Positions 56,084-64,000 of a DNA stretch of 64,000 nucleotides are shown piece after piece; the first letter of the stretch is position 1; each line of letters starts with the position of its first letter. The stretch covers positions 186,001 through 250,000 of the forward strand of contig NZ_JAILXZ010000003.1 in assembly GCF_020179475.1 (NCBI RefSeq). The letters are read 5' to 3'. Source of the stretch: Novosphingobium huizhouense. GTDB lineage: Bacteria > Pseudomonadota > Alphaproteobacteria > Sphingomonadales > Sphingomonadaceae. The notes beneath the pieces are model-generated. The model made no database searches, was not told the origin of the DNA, and saw only the letters and a program-made list of their open reading frames with translations. The translations under genes and the position numbers were made by a program.

Positions 56084-57285
56084 TGGCCGCGAGCGCCGGT
56101 CCATCGCGCCCGGCACGGGGCCTGCTGATCGGCGTCGCCGCCACGGTCTATGCCGCGCTTGCGGTGGTCAGCGGGCTCGACCGGCTGGGCGCCAACGACC
56201 CGGTGCTGGCGGGCATGCTGCCCTCGACGCTGCTCGCGCAATCGCTGCGCAACAAGGCCACCAACGCGCAGTCGATCGGCGATACCGACACCGCGCTGCA
56301 ACTGGCGCGCGAAGCGGTGGCGCGCACGCCGATCGAGCCGGCCAGCACGGCGGTGCTCGGGGCCGCGATCCTCGGCCGCGAGGACGAAGCGGGCGCCGAA
56401 CGCGTGTTCCGCGCCGCAGCCAAGATGGGCTGGCGCGTTCCGCTGACGCAGCTCTACTGGATGCAGGCCTCGCTTGCGGTCGACGATTTCCCCAACGCCG
56501 CCCTGCGCCTCGATGCGCTGCTGCGCCAGACGCCGGGCCTGCTCGCCAACCGCAAGCTGCTCGATCCGCTCGAGCAGAGCCCCGAAGGGCGCAGCGCGCT
56601 GGCCGAACGCCTGGTCGAACGGCCGGACTGGCTGACGCCCTACGTCGCCGACGTCTGGAACGTCGCGCCCGAGGTCCTGTCGCTGCGCCGCGACGTGCTG
56701 GTCGATCTCGCCACCGACGGCGTGCGCCTCGGCTGCGAGGACATCTCGCCGTTCGTCCAGCGCGAGGTCGCGCTCGCCGACGTGCGCGGCGCGCGGGACG
56801 TGTGGCTCGCGCATTGTCCGGGCGCGCGCGCCGGCGCGGTCTACGACGGCGATTTCGCGCGCGCCCAGGTCACGCAGACGCGCGCATCGCTGGCCTGGAC
56901 CTTCCTCGGCAATGCCGGGATCACCGTGCTCCCCGAGACCGGCCCGCAGCCGGGACGCCACAGCCTCGCCGTCGACGGCAACGTCAGCCGGCCAACCGTG
57001 TTCGTCCGCCAGCTCCAGCTCGTCACGCCCGGCCGCTATCGCCTGACCTGGTCAGCGAGGACCGAACAGGGCACGCCCTCGAACCGGGTCGTGGCAGCGT
57101 TCGATTGCGGCGGGCCGATCGCCTGGCAGCCGGGCGAAGCGGGCCGCAATGGCGTGCGCAGCGCCGTTCTCGACCACGACGGCAAGTGCGATGCGCCCTG
57201 GCTGTCGTTCGCGCTCGCCCCCGGCAGCGGTGCGGTGCATCTGTCGGGTGTGGCGCTGGTCCCCGTGGCCCGCACCGCGCGCTGA
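56083..57285 (+). CDS. Exopolysaccharide-locus protein of unknown function
   Basis: A 400-residue protein with one N-terminal hydrophobic segment (GLLIGVAATVYAALAVVSGLD). Residues 50-250 are helical with TPR-like pairs (DTDTALQLAREAVARTPIEPAS), and the last 150 are beta-rich (LAWTFLGNAGITVLPE to VHLSGVALVPV), like a carbohydrate-binding or jelly-roll fold. It is likely periplasmic and membrane-anchored. The start ATG shares a base with the Wzc stop, so it is part of the export operon. I do not recognise the family; a role in polymer assembly is inferred from position. Confidence 0.8.
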   Translation: MAASAGPSRPARGLLIGVAATVYAALAVVSGLDRLGANDPVLAGMLPSTLLAQSLRNKATNAQSIGDTDTALQLAREAVARTPIEPASTAVLGAAILGREDEAGAERVFRAAAKMGWRVPLTQLYWMQASLAVDDFPNAALRLDALLRQTPGLLANRKLLDPLEQSPEGRSALAERLVERPDWLTPYVADVWNVAPEVLSLRRDVLVDLATDGVRLGCEDISPFVQREVALADVRGARDVWLAHCPGARAGAVYDGDFARAQVTQTRASLAWTFLGNAGITVLPETGPQPGRHSLAVDGNVSRPTVFVRQLQLVTPGRYRLTWSARTEQGTPSNRVVAAFDCGGPIAWQPGEAGRNGVRSAVLDHDGKCDAPWLSFALAPGSGAVHLSGVALVPVARTAR

Positions 57286-57354
57286 AGCTTCCAGAAGGGC
57301 AGGCGGGCATCGCGCGCTCCGCCGCGCCGTTCCCTCGCCTGAGAATGGCGCGCC

Positions 57355-57406
57355 CGGCCCGCAAGCCGGGCGCTGCCGATGCGGTCAGTGCCCGGCTTGC
57401 GGGCCG
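57355..57406. repeat. 17-bp perfect inverted repeat at the 3' end of the mutase gene
   Basis: CGGCCCGCAAGCCGGGC (57355-57371) and its exact reverse complement (57390-57406) are separated by 18 nt. The second arm is inside the last codons of the mutase (GPQAGH) and the first lies beyond its stop. It could form a stable hairpin in the transcript of either strand and may stop transcription between the convergent genes, though no T run follows. Confidence 0.7.
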
Positions 57407-58788
57407 CGTGCAAGGCCCGAGGCGGCGAGCTGGGCGTCGATCATCCCCATCAGCCGATCGAGGCCGTCCTGGCTGTAGCTTTCGGCGCGCGCGACGAGCA
57501 CGTCCTGCGTGTTCGAGGCGCGCAGCAGCCACCAGCCGTCGGGCGTGTTGACGCGCGCGCCGTCGGTCGCATCGACATCGGCGCCTTCGGCCTCGAGCCG
57601 GGCCTTGACCTCGTCGATCACCGCGAACTTGCGGCTCTCGTCGACCTGGAAGCGCAGCTCGGGCGTGTTGATCATCGCCGGCATCGCACCGCGCAGGGCG
57701 GTGACCGACTTGCCCAGCCGCGCAGAGGCGGCGATCAGGCGAATCGCGGCGTAGAGCGCGTCGTCGAAGCCGTAGTACCGGTGCGCGAAGAACACGTGGC
57801 CGCTCATCTCCCCGGCCAGCGGGCTGCCAGTCTCCTTCATTTTGGATTTGATCAGCGAGTGGCCGGTCTTCCACATCAGCGGCTTGCCGCCAAGCTCCGC
57901 GACGCGGTCGAACAGCGCGCGGCTTGCCTTGACGTCGGCGATAATCGTCGAGCCGGGCTCCATCGCGAGCAGGTCCTCGGCATAGATCATCAGCAACTGG
58001 TCGCCCCAGATGATGCGGCCCTCGCCATCGATCGCGCCGATGCGGTCGCCGTCGCCGTCGAAAGCAACTCCGAAGTCGAGCCGACCATCCGCGACAGCCT
58101 GCCGCAGATCGACGAGGTTCTTCTCCTCGGTAGGATCGGGATGATGATTGGGAAAATTGCCATCCACTTCGGTGAACAGCAGGGTGTGCTTGCCCGGCAG
58201 TCGCGCGGTCAGCTTCTCGACGACGGGGCCGGCGGCGCCGTTGCCGCAATCCCACGCGATCGACAGGGCGTCGAGGACCGCGGGATCGATGCCTTCGAGC
58301 CCCTGGAGGAGCCGTTCGACATACTCGTCCATGATGTCGACGGTCTCGTGGGTCCCGTTGCCCGAGGTCCAGTCCCCCGCCTCAGCGAGCGCGCCGAGAT
58401 CGAGTATGTCTGGGCCGAAGAACGGACGCCCTTCAAATACCATCTTGAAGCCATTGTAATTGGCGGGATTGTGGCTGCCGGTTATCTGAATGCCGCCATC
58501 TACCTGCTCAAGTGACGCCGCTGCATAGTAGAGCATCGGCGTCGGCCCCATGCCGACCCGCACGACATCCACGCCACTGGCATTGAGTCCTTCGACGAGC
58601 GCGTGCTCGAGGATCGGCGAGCTGACACGGCCGTCGTAGCCGACCGCCACGCGCTTGCCGCCGGCGCGCACGATGCGGCTGCCGAAGCCGCGACCGATCG
58701 CGCGGGCGTCATCCGGGCCGAGCGTTTCGCCGATGATCCCGCGGATGTCGTATTCGCGCAGGACGGTTGGGTGGAACTTGTGGGTCAT
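57385..58788 (-). CDS. Phosphoglucomutase/phosphomannomutase
   Basis: A 467-residue alpha-D-phosphohexomutase. The catalytic phosphoserine motif is [13 protein letters not shown], the magnesium loop DGDGDR, and the sugar-binding loop GEMSGHVFF. The N-terminus [16 protein letters not shown] is typical for PMM/PGM enzymes of the AlgC type, which interconvert sugar-6- and sugar-1-phosphates and thus feed nucleotide-sugar synthesis for LPS and exopolysaccharide. ATG 58788 is chosen because it gives the family start. It is convergent with the exopolysaccharide operon, 99 bp apart, and likely supplies glucose-1-phosphate or mannose-1-phosphate to it. Confidence 0.94.
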   Translation of the reverse strand: MTHKFHPTVLREYDIRGIIGETLGPDDARAIGRGFGSRIVRAGGKRVAVGYDGRVSSPILEHALVEGLNASGVDVVRVGMGPTPMLYYAAASLEQVDGGIQITGSHNPANYNGFKMVFEGRPFFGPDILDLGALAEAGDWTSGNGTHETVDIMDEYVERLLQGLEGIDPAVLDALSIAWDCGNGAAGPVVEKLTARLPGKHTLLFTEVDGNFPNHHPDPTEEKNLVDLRQAVADGRLDFGVAFDGDGDRIGAIDGEGRIIWGDQLLMIYAEDLLAMEPGSTIIADVKASRALFDRVAELGGKPLMWKTGHSLIKSKMKETGSPLAGEMSGHVFFAHRYYGFDDALYAAIRLIAASARLGKSVTALRGAMPAMINTPELRFQVDESRKFAVIDEVKARLEAEGADVDATDGARVNTPDGWWLLRASNTQDVLVARAESYSQDGLDRLMGMIDAQLAASGLARGPQAGH

Positions 58789-58871
58789 GAAGGACGTGTC
58801 CCCTCTTGGTCGGCATCCCTCGCCGAGGAGCCGGCGCGGGACTGGATGATGGTCTCGGCACAGCGGGCTTG

Positions 58872-59177
58872 TCACCTGCTGCTTCGCTCTCCCAGTCGGC
58901 CGAGCAGGATATCCCGCGCGGCATTGGCTTCGTGCACCGCTTCTGCCGTCCCGCCGCGATCGGGATGGACCCGCGCGATCAGCCGGCGATGGGCATCGAT
59001 GATTTCTTCGCGACTTGCCGCCGCCGCTACCCCCAAAAGATTGCGGGCGCGTTGCTCGCCTTCGGAACTTGCGCTGGGCGAACGAGCACCGCCGCCGACC
59101 AGTTCCCACGGCCAGCGGCCCGCCAGCATGCGCACCGCGACGCTGGCGAGGAACGCGATCCACAGAAGCTTGATCAT
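58872..59177 (-). CDS. J-domain protein with membrane anchor
   Basis: A 101-residue protein. Residues 3-30 ([25 protein letters not shown]) form a membrane helix, and residues 40-100 form a J domain ([50 protein letters not shown]) with the HPD motif intact. It should recruit a DnaK-type chaperone to the inner membrane. The start overlaps the stop of mipZ (ATGA), so it is made together with the division ATPase. It resembles the short membrane DnaJ-like proteins of alphaproteobacteria of unknown clientele. The ATG 59177 is the start that provides the membrane helix. Confidence 0.88.
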   Translation of the reverse strand: MIKLLWIAFLASVAVRMLAGRWPWELVGGGARSPSASSEGEQRARNLLGVAAAASREEIIDAHRRLIARVHPDRGGTAEAVHEANAARDILLGRLGERSSR

Positions 59178-60001
59178 GCCACCCCGTCGGCTTCCGCCGG
59201 GACCGGCGGGGCGGCGGGCGCGGCGGGCGTGGGCAGGTTGAGCCCGGCGACCAGCGTGCGCAGTTCCTGGCGCGCCACGAGGTGGCTGGTGCCGAGCTCG
59301 CCGAGGTGGCCCTTGTCGAGCAGGGTCAGCCCGCTCGGGAACAGCTCGCGATAGATCACGCGCTCGGACAGGCCGCTGGCGATGCGGAAGCCGACGCGCT
59401 TGCTCAGCTCGGTCAGCGCCTGGTCGATGCGGCGCTGGTTGCGCGCTTCGGTATAGCCGGTGCGGTTGCGCACCACGACCCAGTCCATCTCGCGCCGCGC
59501 ATCCTGGATCGTGGCCATCGCGCGCTTCTTGCGCGCTTCCCAGATCAGCTCGGCGTAGAACGACAGGCGGCGCACCTTGAACGTCTCGGCATCGACCTGG
59601 CCGATCAGGTCGAAATCGACGAAGCTGTCGTTGAGCGGCGTCACCAGCGTGTCGGCCCGTGTCGCCACATGGCGCGCGAGCGGATCGTCGCGGCCGGGCG
59701 TGTCGAACACGATGAAGTCGTGCGCTGCGCCGAGCTGTTCGGACAGGTCGTCGAGCCCGGCGACGCTGTCGTGCCCGTAGACGCCGAAGCTGGCGCTGGG
59801 CAACGCGATGCCGCGGCGGCGCATCGTCTCGGCGCGGTTCTCGAAGTAGCGGTGCATCGTCCGCTGCCGGGCGTCGAGATCGATGGTGGCGACCCTGGCC
59901 CCCTGGTAGGCCAGCGCCACGGCGACGTGCACCGCGGTCGTCGACTTGCCGGTTCCGCCCTTTTCGTTGGCGAAAACGATGCGGTGGGGTCCGTTTGACA
60001 A
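59174..60001 (-). CDS. mipZ: MipZ-type division-plane ATPase (ParA family)
   Basis: A 275-residue ParA/MinD-type ATPase. The deviant Walker A is [19 protein letters not shown], the following [16 protein letters not shown] segment and [39 protein letters not shown] are typical of MipZ. In Caulobacter MipZ forms a bipolar gradient and blocks FtsZ, placing the division site at mid-cell. The start is TTG 60001: the usable Met codons in frame lie far upstream in panC-overlapping sequence, and the conserved part starts with [15 protein letters not shown]. It is divergent from panC (121 bp) and overlaps the J-domain gene at its end. Related alphaproteobacteria carry mipZ beside panC. Confidence 0.93.
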   Translation of the reverse strand: MSNGPHRIVFANEKGGTGKSTTAVHVAVALAYQGARVATIDLDARQRTMHRYFENRAETMRRRGIALPSASFGVYGHDSVAGLDDLSEQLGAAHDFIVFDTPGRDDPLARHVATRADTLVTPLNDSFVDFDLIGQVDAETFKVRRLSFYAELIWEARKKRAMATIQDARREMDWVVVRNRTGYTEARNQRRIDQALTELSKRVGFRIASGLSERVIYRELFPSGLTLLDKGHLGELGTSHLVARQELRTLVAGLNLPTPAAPAAPPVPAEADGVA

Positions 60002-60122
60002 GGCTGCGGCTCTCTTTTCTATAGGCGGCGAATTGGCGAAGGGCGGCCTTTCGCCGATGGCACCGTGCGCCCGGGACGTCCGATCGCAAGGTCCCGGACG
60101 GATTAAAGGAGAGCCTTCGCTC

Positions 60123-60977
60123 GTGCAAACCATCAATCGGCTCGAACCGCTGCGCGAGGCGGTCGACGCGCTACGAATCGGGGGAAAAACGCTCGGATTC
60201 GTGCCCACCATGGGCGCGCTCCACGAAGGCCACCTGACCCTGGTGCGCGAGGCCCGGCGCCATGCCGACCACGTAGCGGTGTCGATCTTCGTCAACCCGC
60301 GCCAGTTCGGCCCGAACGAGGACCTCGATGCCTATCCGCGCCAGCTCGCCGCCGATGCCGCGCTGCTGGAAGGCGAAGGAGTCGACCTGCTGTGGGCGCC
60401 CACGGTCGATGTCATGTACCCGCAGGGCTATGCCACCAACGTCTCGGTCGCCGGGCTCGACGGCGTGCTGTGCGGCGCGGCCCGGCCCGGCCACTTCGAC
60501 GGCGTCGCCACGGTGGTGTGCAAGCTGTTCAACCAGGTGCGCCCCGACATCGCGCTGTTCGGCGAGAAGGACTGGCAGCAGCTGGCGATCATCCGCCGCA
60601 TGGCGCGCGATCTCGATCTCAGCCAGCCGCACGTCGACCGGATCCTCGGCGTGCCGACGGTGCGCGAGGCCGATGGCCTGGCGATGAGCAGCCGCAACCG
60701 CTACCTCTCCTCGACCGAGCGGGACCAGGCGGCGGGCCTCAACCGCGCGATGCGCAAGGCGATCGACGCGATCCTTGCAAGCCATTCCGCCGCCGCCGCG
60801 CTCGCGACGTTGCGCGACGAGGTGCTGGCGAGCGGATTCCGGTCGATCGACTATGCCGACCTGCGCGATGCCGAAACGCTCGAAACGCTCGAGCGCTACG
60901 ACGGCCGGCCGGCGCGCCTGCTGGTCGCGGCGCGGATCGGCACGGCCCGGCTGATCGACAACATGGCGGTCGGCTGA
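60123..60977 (+). CDS. panC: Pantoate-beta-alanine ligase
   Basis: PanC joins pantoate and beta-alanine with ATP to give pantothenate, the precursor of coenzyme A. The 284-residue protein has the nucleotidyltransferase motifs GFVPTMGALHEGHLTLV, FVNPRQFGPNEDLDAYPR, LCGAARPGHFDGVATVV, FGEKDWQQLAIIRRM and AMSSRNRYLS. The start is GTG 60123; an AAAGGAG lies about 13 bases upstream, somewhat far. Single gene, divergent from mipZ and convergent with the TonB-like gene. Confidence 0.97.
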   Translation: MQTINRLEPLREAVDALRIGGKTLGFVPTMGALHEGHLTLVREARRHADHVAVSIFVNPRQFGPNEDLDAYPRQLAADAALLEGEGVDLLWAPTVDVMYPQGYATNVSVAGLDGVLCGAARPGHFDGVATVVCKLFNQVRPDIALFGEKDWQQLAIIRRMARDLDLSQPHVDRILGVPTVREADGLAMSSRNRYLSSTERDQAAGLNRAMRKAIDAILASHSAAAALATLRDEVLASGFRSIDYADLRDAETLETLERYDGRPARLLVAARIGTARLIDNMAVG

Positions 60978-60999
60978 CCCTGCGCCGCACCCCGCGCGA

Positions 61000-61617
61000 T
61001 CAGCGCGCGCCGGCCCGGGCGCGCACCAGCGTTTCGGAGATGTAGGGCATCGGCGTGCCCGCGGCGTCGCGCACCACCGCGGGGCGCAGCGCTTTGGCCT
61101 GCGTGCAGATCGCCTCGGCGAGGTTGCGCTGCTCCTCGCGCTTGGGTCCGCACTGGATCACCACGCCCCGCGCGTCGACGGCCGTCACCAGCGTGACGTC
61201 CTCGCTCGCCGCGTTGCCCGGCACTCCCGCGAGCCTGACGTCCGCCGCCGGCGCCATGCGCGCCGCGGCGATTTCGGCGGTTGCGGGACCGGGGACATAG
61301 AGCCGCACCATCGTCGTCACCACGGCAAAGGCCGGGGTGCCGTCGCGCAGCCGCGCCGGGTTGTAGCGCTTGGCCGCGGCGATCGCGCAGATGTCGCGCG
61401 CAAGCGCGGAATCTCCGAGGACGGCGACGACACGGCAGGCCTGCGGCCGGCCGTCGGTGTCGACACGAAGCTCGATCGTGGCGGCGGCCGAGCGCCCGGC
61501 GGCACGCGCCTCGACGGGATATTCCGCCAGCGTCACCATTCCGGGAATGTCCGCGTCGGCCACCCCCGGCGGCGACTGGATCGCTGCGGCTGCAGCAAGG
61601 AGGGCAAAGGGGATCAT
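61000..61617 (-). CDS. TonB-C-terminal-like exported protein
   Basis: A 205-residue protein with a hydrophobic, alanine-rich N-terminus (MIPFALLAAAAAIQSPPG), probably a signal peptide. Residues 25-100 (GMVTLAEYPVEARAAGRSAAATIELRVDTDGRPQACRVV, ICAIAAAKRYNPARLRDGTPAFAVVTTMVRLYV) match TonB C-terminal / energy-transducer-like domains: strand, YP, xGx, V-x-x-SSG/DG, A-x-x-W/YxPA. It lacks the usual N-terminal helix-plus-proline region, so it may not be a real TonB. The role is unknown. Start ATG 61617. The upstream 105 bp are A+T-rich and contain ATGT-CAA-ACAT at 61703-61713, a possible operator. Confidence 0.82.
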   Translation of the reverse strand: MIPFALLAAAAAIQSPPGVADADIPGMVTLAEYPVEARAAGRSAAATIELRVDTDGRPQACRVVAVLGDSALARDICAIAAAKRYNPARLRDGTPAFAVVTTMVRLYVPGPATAEIAAARMAPAADVRLAGVPGNAASEDVTLVTAVDARGVVIQCGPKREEQRNLAEAICTQAKALRPAVVRDAAGTPMPYISETLVRARAGAR

Positions 61618-61722
61618 CGCATCCTCGTCGGCTTCGATCCGGCAAGGCGCCGGGACGCGACGATAGGCGCGGGCTCGTCCCCGGGCAAATTGTTACATTT
61701 TCATGTCAAACATATTTCACAA

Positions 61723-62343
61723 TCAGAGCAGGGTCCCCTGCGTCGGCGGCGGATCGTCGACGGTGACCTTGGCCATCAGCGCATCGGGAAAGCTGCACTG
61801 CAGCGCCGCCGCCGCTTCGCCGTCCGCACCGAGCCAGCGCTGCGCCTCCTCGCCCGGCCGCAGGATCACCGGCATCGCCTTGGGATGGACCGCGCCCACC
61901 ACGCGGTTGGCCTCGCAGGTGAGGAAGGCGAAGCGCGGACCCTCGGGCGTCGGCCGCCACAGCCCGGCAAAGGCGAACAGCGGGTGGTCGCGCAGCGCGA
62001 ACCAGTGCTTGACCTTGCGTCCGGTGACCGGGTCGGGCTCCGATGACCATTCGGAGAATTCGGTCACCGGCACCAGGCAGCGGCGCGCCGGGTCGGCGAT
62101 CGCCGCGCGCCACATCGGCGAGGCGAGATTGCGCACGTTGGTGATCGGCCGCTTGACCTGGCCGAACGGCGGCCAGCCCCAGCGCATCACGTCGAGCCGC
62201 GGCGCCGACGCATCGAGCAGGACCGGTGCTTCGTGCCCGGGGTAGATCTCGTGGAACGCGGGGAGGTTGCGCCCGCCGCTCGCGACGCCGAACAGCGCGG
62301 CGATGGCTTGCGCGTTGCTGGTCATGCGATACAAGTTGCACAT
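61723..62343 (-). CDS. SRAP (YedK/HMCES-type) abasic-site protein
   Basis: SRAP proteins trap abasic sites in single-stranded DNA by a covalent bond to the N-terminal cysteine. The 206-residue product starts MCNLYRMTS, so Cys2 (after Met removal) is in place. The conserved blocks are RRCLVPVTEFSEW (with the catalytic Glu), HWFALRDHPLFAFAGLW, FAFLTCEANRVVGAVHPKAMPVILRP (His and Arg). The ATG 62343 gives the exposed cysteine, which fixes the start. Divergent from the aldolase gene, 39 bp apart. Confidence 0.92.
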   Translation of the reverse strand: MCNLYRMTSNAQAIAALFGVASGGRNLPAFHEIYPGHEAPVLLDASAPRLDVMRWGWPPFGQVKRPITNVRNLASPMWRAAIADPARRCLVPVTEFSEWSSEPDPVTGRKVKHWFALRDHPLFAFAGLWRPTPEGPRFAFLTCEANRVVGAVHPKAMPVILRPGEEAQRWLGADGEAAAALQCSFPDALMAKVTVDDPPPTQGTLL

Positions 62344-62382
62344 AGAAACCAGCCCTTCAGAACAGACCGCCGGAGAGAGACG

Positions 62383-63150
62383 ATGGCCACCAGCCTGCGC
62401 CCCAACATCGAATGTTCGGATGCCGAATGGCAAGCCCGGCAGGAGCTCGCCGCATGCTATCGCATCTACGACCACCTCGGCTGGTCCGAATCGATCTACA
62501 ACCACATCTCGCTCAAGGTTCCGGGCGAAGACGGCGCGTTCCTGATCAATCCGTTCGGCCTGCTTTATTCCGAGGTGACCGCGTCGAACCTGGTCAAGAT
62601 CGACATCGACGGAAACAACATCGGCGCCTCGCAGTATCCGGTGAACAAGGCGGGCTTCACCCAGCACGCCTATTTCCACCGCCACCTGCCCTGGGCGCAC
62701 GCGATCGCGCATGTCCACACCACCGCGACGATGGCGGTGTGCAGCCTGGAAGAAGGGCTGATGCCGATCAACTTCTACGCCTGCAACTTCATCGGCCAGC
62801 TCGCCTACCACGATTTCGAAGGCGTTACCGTGCGCGCCGAAGAGGGCGAGCGGCTGCTCAGCAACCTTGGCGACAAGCGCATCCTGATGTTGCGCAACCA
62901 CGGCCCTGTCGTCCTCGCGCCGACGCTCCAGCAGATGTTCATCCAGCAGTGGAGCCTGCAGCGCGCCTGCGAGATCCAGCTTGCGGTGCTGTCGACCGGC
63001 GCCAAGCCGATCATCGTGCCCGACGAGGTCGTCGCGGTCCACCAGCGCGACTTGCGCGAGGTTCAGGTGCCCGGCACCCGGCCGGGCGAGACCGACTTTG
63101 CCGCCTGGGTACGCCGTATCGACCGGATCGATCGCAGCTGGCGCGACTGA
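62383..63150 (+). CDS. Class II aldolase/adducin family protein
   Basis: A 255-residue protein: YDHLGWSESIYNHISLKVPG at the N-terminus, then the zinc histidines in AIAHVHTTATMAV and the third His in ILMLRNHGPVVLAP. These are the class II aldolase metal ligands. Known relatives are fuculose-phosphate aldolases, dehydratases and many proteins with unidentified substrates; this one has no sugar-phosphate gene nearby. ATG 62383 has CGGAGAGA upstream. Cytosolic. It is followed by the [2Fe-2S] gene after 44 bp on the same strand. Confidence 0.9.
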   Translation: MATSLRPNIECSDAEWQARQELAACYRIYDHLGWSESIYNHISLKVPGEDGAFLINPFGLLYSEVTASNLVKIDIDGNNIGASQYPVNKAGFTQHAYFHRHLPWAHAIAHVHTTATMAVCSLEEGLMPINFYACNFIGQLAYHDFEGVTVRAEEGERLLSNLGDKRILMLRNHGPVVLAPTLQQMFIQQWSLQRACEIQLAVLSTGAKPIIVPDEVVAVHQRDLREVQVPGTRPGETDFAAWVRRIDRIDRSWRD

Positions 63151-63194
63151 GCCGCCGGATTCCCAAAGGCGACCCGTCGCGCTAGAGCGGGGCG

Positions 63195-63704
63195 ATGGCG
63201 CAGCTCACGGTCAACAACCAGCCACTCGAGATCCGGCTCGAACCCGATACGCCGCTGCTCTGGGCGCTGCGCGATGCGGCCAACCTGACCGGCGCCAAGT
63301 ATGGTTGCGGCACCGGCGAGTGCGGGGCCTGCATGGTGATCGTGGACGGACAGGCGATGCCGAGCTGCACGCTGTCGCTGGGCGAGGCCGAGGGCCGCAG
63401 CGTCACCACCATCGAGGGCCTGTCCCCCGATCGCAGCCATCCGGTGCAGCAGGCGCTGGTGGCCGAGCAGGCGATCCAGTGCGGCTTCTGCACGCCGGGC
63501 CTGGTGATGGCGGCCGCGGCGCTGCTCGCCCGCAACGCCAGTCCGACCGATGGCGACATTGCGAGCGCGATCACCAACATCTGCCGCTGCGGCACTTATC
63601 CGCGCCTCACCCGCGCGATCCAGCGCGCCGGCCGGATCCTGCGGGGCGAGGAGCCCGGCGTGCCGCTGCCTGCACCGCAGACCGCGACAACGCCGGGACT
63701 CTAG
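63195..63704 (+). CDS. [2Fe-2S] small subunit of a molybdenum hydroxylase (IorA type)
   Basis: A 169-residue protein with a plant-ferredoxin-type [2Fe-2S] domain (YGCGTGECGACMVIVDG and the following C) and a C-terminal helical [2Fe-2S] domain (QCGFCTPGLVMAAAALL, ITNICRCGTYPRL). This is the electron-transfer subunit of xanthine-oxidase-type enzymes, isoquinoline 1-oxidoreductase alpha type. A molybdenum subunit does not follow; the next gene is a receptor on the opposite strand. The large subunit at 20.2-22.5 kb is the only candidate partner in this window. Starts at ATG 63195. Confidence 0.93.
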   Translation: MAQLTVNNQPLEIRLEPDTPLLWALRDAANLTGAKYGCGTGECGACMVIVDGQAMPSCTLSLGEAEGRSVTTIEGLSPDRSHPVQQALVAEQAIQCGFCTPGLVMAAAALLARNASPTDGDIASAITNICRCGTYPRLTRAIQRAGRILRGEEPGVPLPAPQTATTPGL

Positions 63705-63708
63705 GCGA

Positions 63709-64000
63709 TCAGAACTTCGCCCGGACGGTCAGGCGCGCGTTGAGCGGCTTGCCGGTGGTGATGTTGTTGTCGGTGTGCGCCGACGGGAAATAGTCGGTGT
63801 CGAACAGGTTCTCGACATTGAGCTGCAGCGACAGGCGGTCGTTCACGTCGAAGAACGCGGCGGTGTCGACGCGGGTCCACGCGGGCAGGCGCACCGCATT
63901 GCTGATCGTGGTGAACATCGAGGACTGGTGCGTCAGCCCGAGGCCGAGGCCGAAGCGCTTCGTCACGTCGTAGCGCGTCCAGGCCGAGGCCTGGAAATTC
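63709..64000 (-). CDS. TonB-dependent outer-membrane receptor (C-terminal end, partial)
   Basis: Only the last ~97 residues lie in the window; the gene begins beyond the right edge. The C-terminal beta-barrel strands are clear: the motif NVENLFDTDYFPSAHTDNNITTG is the hallmark NLFD/DY of TonB-dependent receptors, with the final strand ending in LTVRAKF (terminal phenylalanine). The nearest relatives are ferric-siderophore receptors such as Fiu types, but substrate cannot be decided. Stop at 63709, 4 bp from the convergent [2Fe-2S] gene. Confidence 0.92.
   Translation of the reverse strand, partial: NFQASAWTRYDVTKRFGLGLGLTHQSSMFTTISNAVRLPAWTRVDTAAFFDVNDRLSLQLNVENLFDTDYFPSAHTDNNITTGKPLNARLTVRAKF

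Overview
The window is high-GC DNA (roughly two-thirds G+C by eye) from a free-living alphaproteobacterium, most likely a member of the Sphingomonadales (Sphingomonas/Novosphingobium type). This rests on the DnaA, GyrB and IF-3 proteins, the blocks apbC-hflK-hflC-deg and DUF3576-leuS-lptE-holA, a MipZ-type division ATPase beside panC, and a sphingan-like exopolysaccharide locus. It reads as ordinary chromosome: no insertion sequence, prophage, CRISPR array, tRNA or rRNA was recognised. About 57 protein genes are supported.

Layout. 0-9 kb, minus strand: a Cys/Met-metabolism PLP enzyme, a tightly overlapping four-gene set (two DUF4331-type exported proteins, a membrane TPR protein, a HupE/UreJ-type membrane protein), an SLC13 carboxylate transporter and an RTX protein. 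9-12 kb, plus strand: an exported DUF62 (SAM hydrolase-type) protein and an unusual secreted protein with a T4-lysozyme/pesticin-like domain. 12-17.5 kb: infC, pdeM, hemF, a roughly 1.1-kb gene-free stretch full of repeats, dnaA and rpsT. 17.7-27.4 kb: a P450, ferrochelatase, a molybdenum hydroxylase large subunit and apbC on the minus strand, then hflK-hflC-deg on the plus strand. 27.4-42 kb: metabolic and transport genes (dicarboxylate symporter, enoyl-CoA hydratase, aroC, ubiG, lysC, nitronate monooxygenase), an M64 peptidase with RTX repeats, an MFS exporter, an HNH nuclease and an M20 peptidase. 42-49.6 kb: gyrB and the leuS-lptE-holA set. 49.7-58.8 kb: exopolysaccharide genes (initiating sugar-phosphate transferase, small exported protein, O-antigen-ligase/polymerase-like protein, Wza-type porin, Wzc-type kinase/co-polymerase, a TPR protein) plus a convergent phosphoglucomutase/phosphomannomutase. 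58.9-64 kb: J-domain protein, mipZ, panC, a TonB-like protein, an SRAP protein, a class II aldolase, a [2Fe-2S] subunit and the end of a TonB-dependent receptor.

How the parts work together. Many neighbours share stop/start overlaps (TGATG or ATGA), so translational coupling is the usual arrangement. The exopolysaccharide genes form a coherent initiation, polymerisation and export module, with sugar-1-phosphate supplied by the mutase, but no further glycosyltransferases or flippase lie here. Three proteins (7.3, 10.0 and 36.7 kb) look like leaderless or RTX-type secreted products; two share the same C-terminal ending, but no type I secretion apparatus is in the window. HemF and HemH are two heme-synthesis steps about 5 kb apart.

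The most interesting points are: an apparent ATA start codon for infC; the lysozyme-fold/RTX-like fusion; the four-gene DUF4331-TPR-HupE set as a candidate undescribed envelope system; a possible internal start in lysC; a palindrome and GANTC cluster upstream of dnaA; and a small exported protein with its own promoter and terminator inside the exopolysaccharide locus.
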